This document shows, one piece after another, positions 1 through 4,644 of a stretch of DNA of 6,655 nt (position 1 is its first letter; every line of letters starts with the position of its first letter). The notes under the pieces were generated by a model, which was not told where the DNA came from, ran no database searches, and worked only from the letters and a program-made list of their open reading frames with translations. The translations under genes and the position numbers were made by a program. Source of the stretch: JANMCE01 sp031360915 (GTDB lineage Bacteria > Actinomycetota > Acidimicrobiia > Acidimicrobiales > Ilumatobacteraceae); the NCBI GenBank assembly GCA_031360915.1, contig JANMCE010000080.1, positions 1 through 6,655 of the forward strand, written 5' to 3'.

Positions 1-8
1 ACGCAAAA

Positions 9-15
9 TCTCCTT
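9..15 (-). promoter_or_regulatory. Shine-Dalgarno of a minus-strand gene starting just off the left edge
   Basis: Read on the minus strand, positions 15 to 9 are AAGGAGA, a near-perfect ribosome binding site, followed by eight bases (TTTTGCGT) that run to the window edge. No start codon lies in those eight bases, so the gene it serves would begin at or just beyond position 1. The Pho-box array at 63-106 faces the same way, and a possible -10 (TACGTT, minus strand, 43-38) lies between them. The gene is not visible. A phosphate-starvation gene is the natural guess from the upstream box. Confidence 0.55.
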
Positions 16-62
16 GAAAATGTTTGGGTCGGGATCAACGTAAGAGGGCTGCGTGTCGGATA

Positions 63-106
63 CCTCGACGCAAGGTGAACGCAAGGTAAACAAAAGTGTA
101 AATGTG
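63..106 (-). promoter_or_regulatory. Candidate PhoP/PhoB box (11-bp direct repeats)
   Basis: On the minus strand the array reads TTTACAC-TTTT, GTTTACC-TTGC, GTTCACC-TTGC, GTCGAGG: 7-bp units separated by 4 bp, giving an 11-bp period. The best units are at 80-74 and 91-85. The known actinobacterial PhoP box is a direct repeat of GTTCACC-like heptamers with the same 11-bp spacing. The orientation suggests control of the minus-strand gene off the left edge. The + gene at 192 could share it, since a possible -10 (TCTAAA, 135-140) lies about 29 bp downstream on that strand. The match is by eye; no weight-matrix score was computed. Confidence 0.6.
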
Positions 107-191
107 ACCCGAAATGGCACTCATGTGACGCCCGTCTAAAGAGTGGGCCAACACTCTCCGTCACCCCTTTTCTTCGTAGGTCGAACGGCTT

Positions 192-788
192 ATGGTCGAA
201 ATCATGATGCATCTCTTGCCAGAGGCAGTCGTCGGTATCGACGCCGGCCACACCAGCCAGCAGGACTGCGAGCATTTCGCGCTCGATATTGCCTTTCGGC
301 TGCTTGAGGTGGCCATCGTGTCGATTCACGTCGTCCGCGAACCGACACCTCATTATGCCGTGGCCATATCGGCCGGCTGCCGGCCATCGGCCGACGTGCT
401 TGCGACGGTGGGCGGGGATCTGGCCGTGATTGACCGGGACGAGTATCTGGTTGGAGATCACCCCGGTGCTCGGGCCGCTGCGCTGGCGCTTTGGTTACGA
501 GCAAAGGGTCGAGTCATTCGATTTCCCGGTCAACAGTACCTTCGGGGCGTCATGCCGTTGGCTGACGTCACCACCTTGAGCGCTATCAGCCACGTGATTT
601 GCGTAGGAGGTGAGACGCCGACCCAAACGAAGCTCGTCACGCACGACTTCGTCCGACCTTCCTTTCAGGCCGGTCACCTCACGCTGCTCGTGGCCCCACT
701 CGACGATGACTTTCTGATGCCTCTGGAACCGCCACCTCTGGAACAGCCACCCGTCCAGCCGGTGGGCGTACCGATACGAATGCGCTAA
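192..788 (+). CDS. Hypothetical protein with proline-rich C-terminus
   Basis: I do not recognise the family of this 198-residue protein. G/C-rich third positions and regular hydrophobic patterning support it as coding. The body, roughly residues 10-175, looks like a soluble alpha/beta fold with beta-like runs (AVVGIDAG, VAIVSIHVV, HVICVGGE, LTLLVAPL). The tail, about residues 177-194, is proline-rich and made by two near-identical 15-bp DNA repeats. No signal peptide or membrane segment is evident. The start at 192 has only a weak AGG at 178-180 upstream; ATG codons at 204 and 207 are alternatives. It lies downstream of a Pho-box array, though that array points the other way. Its stop codon overlaps the convergent gene's stop by 4 bp, so the two messengers would be antisense at their ends. 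The function is unknown. Confidence 0.65.
   Translation: MVEIMMHLLPEAVVGIDAGHTSQQDCEHFALDIAFRLLEVAIVSIHVVREPTPHYAVAISAGCRPSADVLATVGGDLAVIDRDEYLVGDHPGARAAALALWLRAKGRVIRFPGQQYLRGVMPLADVTTLSAISHVICVGGETPTQTKLVTHDFVRPSFQAGHLTLLVAPLDDDFLMPLEPPPLEQPPVQPVGVPIRMR
720..749 (+). repeat. Two-copy 15-bp tandem repeat in coding sequence
   Basis: CCTCTGGAACCGCCA at 720-734 is followed directly by CCTCTGGAACAGCCA at 735-749, with one mismatch. The unit is a multiple of three, so the duplication stays in frame and produces the PLEPP/PLEQP pattern in the proline-rich tail of the host protein. A recent in-frame slippage duplication is the simplest explanation. Confidence 0.8.
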
Positions 789-1315
789 CGGGCGATCAGC
801 TCGCTTACCGTCCAATCCCACGAACTCGGTGCCTCGATGGGCGTGAAGACATTGACCACGTGGTGGGTGAACCAGCCCTGCCGTTCGCCGCGGTCCCGGA
901 ATCCGGCGCGGGTCACGCACTTGAAGACAGACCGGGAATCAGCCATACGTTGCTCGTCCAAACAGCTCTGTAGCACGGAGAAATCAAAGTCCGGCCACGT
1001 CATCTCCAGCCAGATCGGCCGCAGAGCGACGACCAGTCGGCCATTCGGTCCGAGCATGGTAAGGGCCTGGGTTGCCCAGGCGAACGCATCGTCGTCGCTG
1101 AGAAGGTCGATCGCGCCTCTCGTGATAATGACATCGAAGAAGTCACCGTCGAGGTTCGGGTCAAAGATCGAGTCAGCTGATCTGCTCGTCGCAAGGTGAT
1201 TGCGGCTGGCTGCGAAGAATCGCTGAGGCGCATTGCCGACATAGAGCACTCGATCACCGGGGTCTACGGACCGGGCCAGAAAGCGTTGTACGCGCATGAC
1301 GCAAGCCGACTCCAC
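785..1315 (-). CDS. Class I SAM-dependent methyltransferase-like protein (degenerate motif I)
   Basis: The 176-residue product (170 if it starts at the internal ATG at 1297) has the outline of a Rossmann-fold methyltransferase. RVLYVGNAP (about residues 22-30) sits where the glycine-rich SAM-binding motif I is expected. FDVIITRGAIDLLSD (about 60-74) corresponds to the motif II/III strand and loop. LTMLGPNGRLVVALRP (about 85-100) is the typical late strand after a PGGRL-like turn. Motif I has only one glycine instead of GxGxG, so SAM binding is uncertain and the protein may be non-catalytic. The GTG at 1315 preceded by GAAG and the ATG at 1297 preceded by GGAG are both poor initiation contexts; I kept the longer form. 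It converges on the hypothetical gene with a 4-bp overlap. The substrate cannot be inferred. Confidence 0.72.
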   Translation of the reverse strand: MESACVMRVQRFLARSVDPGDRVLYVGNAPQRFFAASRNHLATSRSADSIFDPNLDGDFFDVIITRGAIDLLSDDDAFAWATQALTMLGPNGRLVVALRPIWLEMTWPDFDFSVLQSCLDEQRMADSRSVFKCVTRAGFRDRGERQGWFTHHVVNVFTPIEAPSSWDWTVSELIAR

Positions 1316-1385
1316 CTTCGTGACAGTTAGTTAAGCGGTAGGCGACATCGCTGAGAATTCTTGATGAATTTACGGGGCTGCCGTA

Positions 1386-2248
1386 CTACAACCGGTGTTG
1401 AGCCCGCCAACGAGTGTCACGCGATGTGATCGGAACCAGCACCTCTACCCGTCGATCCAGGTTTCGTTCCATGAAGTCAGCCAAGCCCATGAGGGAAGCG
1501 TCTCGGCGGACACCCTCGCCGTTGGCGAAACTGTAGATGCGCGAATGCTCCAAGAAGCGACCCGGAATCGAAGGGACGCGAATACCTTTCGACAGCCCCT
1601 CCACCCCTGGCCGCAGGCAACACGCACCCCGCACGATGAGATCGATGGCGACGCCTGCCTGCGAGGCGCGGTACAGCGCCTGAATGATTTCCTCGTCCAT
1701 GACGGCGTCGGACTTGATGACGACACGCCCGGCGCGGCCAAAGCTGGCCTCCACCGCCATGAGCCGGAGGAGCTCATTGTCAATGACGGCGCCGTCGCGT
1801 GACGTGCGATACAACGCCATCTTGATTGCTTCTTGTGGCCGGGTCGGCGGCCGCGGCGTGGACAAACTCCACGACTGTGGCGTCGAAGATCGAGCCACCG
1901 CTCGGACCGGGTAACCAGCTCGGAACGCGCGGCATATGAACAGGGAAGTGATGCTCGGGAAGGTCGACCTTGGCGAGCTGGTGCAGACCGGACATGCCGA
2001 GCGGCCCGCAATGTGTGACGGCCGCGGATGGCGAGAGATGCAACTCGCGCATGTGGGCGCCGATGAGGTGCTCCACAGCAAGAACCGACCGGTGCTGGTC
2101 AACCACACGAAATCGTGGCAACCCGTCGGGTACCTTGACTTGGGCGAACCGTTCAGACGGACCGGCAGAGATCAATACGCCGATGTTTGAGCGACAGGTT
2201 GGAGATCGCACGGACCGGATGGGCCGGGTCGACTGCCAGGGGCGGGAA
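1386..2248 (-). pseudogene. ppk1: Polyphosphate kinase 1 remnant (frameshifted, with internal deletions)
   Basis: PPK1 reversibly makes inorganic polyphosphate from ATP. Reading leftward from 2248, I can trace FPPLAVDPAHPVRAISNLSL. One extra A in the AAA run at 2188-2186 then changes frame. NIGVLIS...RFAQVKVPDGLPRF continues to a HMRELH block near 2040, the gene jumps to GPLGMSGLHQLAKVDLPEH, and then reaches VVEFVHAAAADP. A second extra base near 1830 shifts to AIKMALYRTS. After another deletion near 1775 comes the C-terminal block DEEIIQALYRASQAG, CCLRPG, GRFLEHSRIY and NLDRRVEVLVP, and the frame stops early at 1386. The N-terminal domain, the HHPYDSF region and the KTH active-site segment (E. 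coli His435) are missing; only the HSR histidine remains. About 290 of the usual roughly 690 codons survive, so it cannot encode an active enzyme. Several independent lesions make sequencing error an unlikely sole cause. Confidence 0.9.
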
Positions 2249-2321
2249 GGATCACAGAGATTCAGCTCGTCGCAGAGGGCCGCCCGTGCGATCCAGCCCA
2301 ACGGGTCATATTTCCGTCGCT

Positions 2322-2343
2322 GTTCATTTTCCGTTCACGTTGG
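2322..2343 (+). promoter_or_regulatory. Candidate Pho box upstream of the phosphatase gene
   Basis: GTTCATTTTCC (2322-2332) is followed directly by GTTCACGTTGG (2333-2343): two 11-bp units starting GTTCA, in line with PhoP-box spacing. A weaker third unit (TCATTCG) follows at 2344. The site lies between the ppk1 remnant (leftward) and the phosphatase gene (rightward) and is oriented toward the phosphatase. It could also be the surviving regulatory site of the lost ppk1 promoter. Only two good units are present, so confidence is lower than for the left-edge array. Confidence 0.42.
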
Positions 2344-2391
2344 TCATTCGTCACACGCGACCCGTTTTTTCCACGTTGGACATCGCCCGTT

Positions 2392-2412
2392 CATACTCAC
2401 TTGATAGGAAGG
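2392..2412 (+). promoter_or_regulatory. Possible -10 element and ribosome binding site of the phosphatase gene
   Basis: CATACT (2392-2397) resembles a -10 hexamer. AGGAAGG (2406-2412) is a good Shine-Dalgarno five bases before the ATG at 2418. This spacing fixes the translation start there and not at the far upstream ATG at 2187. No convincing -35 is seen, which fits an activator-dependent promoter, but that is inference. Confidence 0.5.
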
Positions 2413-2417
2413 CGGAC

Positions 2418-3206
2418 ATGTTCATCACCACGGAAACACCTGACGCCGCGGCGCCGAACCGATTGTTCGACCTCGACGGCCCCCTCAACTTCCGCGACCT
2501 CGGCGGCTACCCGGTCGGGCGTGACCGTTTCGTGCGCACCGGTCTGCTGTTTCGCAGCGACGGTCTGGACACCCTCACACCCGGCGACGCCCAACTACTG
2601 ATGGACGTTTTCGAGCTATCGACCGTCGTCGACCTGCGGTCGGAGGAGGAGCTAAAGCGCACCGGTCCGAGCCTGCTGGAGCAGGGCGGCGTGGCGGTGC
2701 ACCACCTGCCTATCGTCGATCGCACGCAGCAGTTCTTCGGTGACGGAGAGCCACGCATCACAGCCGCCTATCTCAGAATCATTGCCGATGCCGAAGAGCG
2801 ATTCGCGGCCGCCGTACAGGTGCTGGCCGACCTCGACGGACCGGCAGTATTCCACTGTGCAGCTGGTAAGGATCGCACCGGTCTGCTCGCCGCATTCGTG
2901 CTCGACCTTCTCGGCGTCGACGATGACCTGATCGCCGATGACTACGCCCTGACCGCCGCCATCATGCCTGCATTTCGACAGCGCATCGAACGGCGAATGG
3001 CAAACGAGCCTGAGCTACGCAAGCGAATGGAAGAGTCGGGCCGCACACCGGAAGTACTCGACGAAATGCTGTCGGCCAGGCCCAGCACGATTCACCTAGT
3101 GCTCACGAAGCTTCGGGCCGAATACGGCTCCGTCGAAAGCTGGCTACTGCAGAACGGACTCGGTACTTCGGCACCCGAGAAGCTGCGTAATCGTCTGATC
3201 GGTTGA
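2418..3206 (+). CDS. Tyrosine-protein phosphatase, MptpB-like (Y_phosphatase3 family)
   Basis: This 262-residue protein is a cysteine-dependent phosphatase of the family that contains Mycobacterium tuberculosis PtpB. Family landmarks appear in order: NFRDLGGY (24-31), RTGLLFRSDGLDTL (40-53), VVDLRSEEE (70-78) and the P-loop HCAAGKDRTG, with nucleophile Cys147 and phosphate-binding Arg153 (CX5R). The Lys-Asp pair inside the loop matches PtpB, where that loop type goes with activity on phosphotyrosine and on phosphoinositides; substrate here is inferred only. An alpha-helical insert (about 175-225) precedes the C-terminal LRAEYGSVESWL helix. There is no signal peptide, so the protein is probably cytoplasmic unless secreted by another route. 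The start is set by AGGAAGG at 2406-2412; the open frame continues upstream to 2187 but that part runs through the ppk1 remnant and promoter. It is a single-gene unit. Confidence 0.93.
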   Translation: MFITTETPDAAAPNRLFDLDGPLNFRDLGGYPVGRDRFVRTGLLFRSDGLDTLTPGDAQLLMDVFELSTVVDLRSEEELKRTGPSLLEQGGVAVHHLPIVDRTQQFFGDGEPRITAAYLRIIADAEERFAAAVQVLADLDGPAVFHCAAGKDRTGLLAAFVLDLLGVDDDLIADDYALTAAIMPAFRQRIERRMANEPELRKRMEESGRTPEVLDEMLSARPSTIHLVLTKLRAEYGSVESWLLQNGLGTSAPEKLRNRLIG

Positions 3207-3219
3207 CCTCAAGTCATTC

Positions 3220-3239
3220 ACGAAGATTTCCCACTTCGT
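3220..3239 (+). terminator. Weak hairpin downstream of the phosphatase gene
   Basis: ACGAAG (3220-3225) pairs with CTTCGT (3234-3239) around an 8-nt loop, 14 bp after the stop codon. There is no U-tract, so it is at best a weak or factor-assisted terminator. Confidence 0.25.
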
Positions 3240-3294
3240 TCATAGTGCCGTCGATATAACAACCCATTTCGGTTCACACTCGGGTGGAAGAGTC

Positions 3295-3750
3295 TCATTC
3301 GGCGACCAGTGCGCCTCCGACGACTCCGCCTTCGACCACCGTGCCAATCAGCGGTGTGCCCATCCAGCACGGTTGGGATGTCAGCACTGCGGCCTCGGCG
3401 GCGGCCAACGCGAGTCGGATTGACGTGTTGCCTGTCGTGGCCGCGTCGTCCTCGGGAGCACGGTCGATGTTGTTGTGCTGGATGGTCGGGTAAGCGTCGT
3501 TGTCGTTGTGGGTGGTTGTGGGGCGGCCGGGTCGAGTGGTCCCGGGCAAAAGGGGCGTCTTGGTCCGCGGCCGTGATCCATGATCGGGAACGAGGACGGG
3601 GCCGTAGCCCGGTATGTTGACAAGGCCAGAGCCATAGACATGGACGAGGCCAGCCAGTTCGACCACGCCAAAGTCGGGGGCATGAACCCGCACGATGCCG
3701 CGATCCTGGCTCAGGAGTTGCCGCCTCCAAGCACGGAGGGTGTACGACAT
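3295..3750 (-). CDS. Doubtful ORF, possible remnant
   Basis: This frame would encode 151 residues. The first third (residues about 18-55, e.g. RGIVRVHAPDFGVVELAGL) and the last 40 (RLALAAAEAAVLTSQPCWM and a glycine/valine-rich end) look superficially protein-like with G/C-rich third positions. The middle (about 57-100) is a low-complexity Thr/Pro/Arg/Asn/Asp stretch. The upstream GGAGAG abuts the ATG with almost no spacing. I recognise no family, and a competing 71-codon frame lies on the opposite strand. It is listed only because it is the best candidate in this gap; it may be spurious or a broken gene. Confidence 0.18.
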   Translation of the reverse strand: MSYTLRAWRRQLLSQDRGIVRVHAPDFGVVELAGLVHVYGSGLVNIPGYGPVLVPDHGSRPRTKTPLLPGTTRPGRPTTTHNDNDAYPTIQHNNIDRAPEDDAATTGNTSIRLALAAAEAAVLTSQPCWMGTPLIGTVVEGGVVGGALVAE

Positions 3751-3786
3751 CTCTCCACGACACGGTCGGCGGTCAGGTCAGGTCAC

Positions 3787-3817
3787 GGCCGCTAACGACA
3801 ATTAAATGTCAGCGGTC
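3787..3817 (-). terminator. Bulged hairpin downstream of parA
   Basis: GGCCGCT (3787-3793) pairs with AGCGGTC (3811-3817, one G-U), then after a 3-nt bulge (AAC, 3794-3796) GACA (3797-3800) pairs with TGTC (3807-3810), closing an ATTAAA loop. The 11-bp stem lies about 84 bp past the parA stop. There is no U-run on either strand, so transcription termination is a guess; the palindromic core GACAATTAAATGTC could equally be a protein-binding site. Confidence 0.35.
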
Positions 3818-3826
3818 AATCTCGGG

Positions 3827-3845
3827 GCGACGCGGCGCGTGTCGC
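3827..3845 (-). terminator. GC-rich hairpin just past the parA stop
   Basis: GCGACGC (3827-3833) pairs with GTGTCGC (3839-3845) with one G-U pair and a 5-nt loop, 56 bp downstream of the parA stop. There is no U-tract. It may act together with the hairpin at 3787-3817 to end the CHAD-parA message. Confidence 0.3.
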
Positions 3846-3900
3846 TTAACACCACTACTCGCCATGGCGCCACGCCAACCGACCCAAGCGGCGGCCATGC

Positions 3901-4644
3901 TTAACTCCAGAGTCGAGCAGAAACATCCGACCAGAGCCCCCGAAACGCACGAGCCACAGCGGTGTTCGGAGCGAATGCGGCAATGGGAGCGCGTTCGACT
4001 CCCATGCGTTCGGCCACGCTCGAGTTCGGAATTGCAGTCGGAAGCATGTTCGGGTAAGCGTCGGTCAACGATTGAACAAGTTCCACTTGCAACTTCTTTC
4101 GTCGATCGACCATCGACAGAAACGGAAGCAGCCTCGGCGGCTTCGACCAGTCGGCAAGGAAATCAACGAGCGGGGTGAGGGTCCGGGCCGACAGCGTTGT
4201 AGGGATCGTGGGAACGAGCAGCGCATCGGCGGCGCCGAAGACGCTTTCGCTGCTCAACGAGATCGATGGCGGACAATCGAGCAGGGCAAGGTCGTACTGC
4301 TCGGCCAGAGGTTCCAGTAGCGCACCCAGACGACGGGTGGGGTGCTTGGTGTCATCTAAATGCAGGTCGAGATGACGCAACGAGAAGTCGGCAGGCACCA
4401 CGTGCAACGACCCAAAGTCGGTCGCCCGTACATGCGGCGCCAGATCTCCCTTCGGACTCACCATCCGCTCGGCCCCACCCGACATCCTCGGTTTCACCCG
4501 GAGAAAAAAGGTGGCTGCGCCCTGCGGATCGAGATCCCACAGCAGCACCCGCACCCCGGCACGCGTTGCTTCGTAGGCGAGGTTCACCGCCGCGGTAGTC
4601 TTTCCGACACCGCCTTTGATGCTGTAAGTGGCCACGACTTTCAC
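3901..4644 (-). CDS. Orphan ParA/MinD-family ATPase
   Basis: This 247-residue P-loop ATPase belongs to the ParA family, which forms ATP-dependent dimers on DNA or membrane and moves or spaces cargo. The deviant Walker A, KGGVGKTT with the signature lysine, is at residues 10-17. The Walker A' DLDPQG is at 37-42 and the Walker B region LALLDCPPS ends at about 127. Later come the VPTIPTTLSARTL segment and the SVAERMG switch-like region. The length is that of a minimal ParA, without the N-terminal DNA-binding extension of plasmid P1-type proteins. I chose the GTG at 4644 because it overlaps the upstream stop as GTGA, a classical coupling arrangement, with GGGTGG five bases upstream; a GTG at 4653 would add three residues. 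No ParB, MinE or parS is visible, and its partner gene is the CHAD protein. This suggests a cargo-positioning ATPase; the cargo is inferred. Confidence 0.93.
   Translation of the reverse strand: MKVVATYSIKGGVGKTTAAVNLAYEATRAGVRVLLWDLDPQGAATFFLRVKPRMSGGAERMVSPKGDLAPHVRATDFGSLHVVPADFSLRHLDLHLDDTKHPTRRLGALLEPLAEQYDLALLDCPPSISLSSESVFGAADALLVPTIPTTLSARTLTPLVDFLADWSKPPRLLPFLSMVDRRKKLQVELVQSLTDAYPNMLPTAIPNSSVAERMGVERAPIAAFAPNTAVARAFRGLWSDVSARLWS

Larger units (their letters stand above)
3207..3900. other. 694-bp stretch without a convincing gene
   Basis: Several overlapping frames are open on both strands here, as is common in GC-rich DNA, and none has a recognisable domain. The least unlikely are 3295-3750 on the minus strand and 3580-3795 on the plus strand (71 codons, no ribosome binding site). 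The + strand between 3465 and 3530 is strikingly T/G-rich with GTTGTTGT and GTCGTTGTCGTTGTG runs. GGTCA is repeated three times in tandem at 3771-3785. Two hairpins lie at 3787-3817 and 3827-3845. The stretch separates the phosphatase from the end of parA. It may be spacer or the remains of a decayed gene, as at the neighbouring ppk1. Confidence 0.6.

Noticed and set aside
1065..1081. GCCTGGG/CCCAGGC hairpin in the methyltransferase gene
   Set aside because: A 7-bp GC stem inside coding sequence is expected by chance at this base composition.
1356..1370. AATTC/GAATT inverted repeat between the methyltransferase gene and the ppk1 remnant
   Set aside because: It is a five-pair A/T-rich stem without a U-tract, too weak to call a terminator or operator.
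1395..2190. Plus-strand open frames across the ppk1 remnant
   Set aside because: They are shadows: only the minus-strand frames give recognisable PPK1 blocks.
2187..2417. N-terminal extension of the phosphatase frame from an upstream ATG
   Set aside because: This part runs through the ppk1 remnant and the putative promoter, has no family resemblance, and the ATG at 2418 has a well-placed Shine-Dalgarno.
3216..3278. Further Pho-box-like GTTCA/ATTCA words after the phosphatase gene
   Set aside because: Spacings are 22 and 34 bp, not a contiguous 11-bp array, and no promoter-gene arrangement fits.
3901..4644. Chromosome-partition parAB locus near the origin
   Set aside because: There is no parB, parS-like 16-bp palindrome, gidB, rnpA or rpmH in the window; the operon partner is a CHAD protein.
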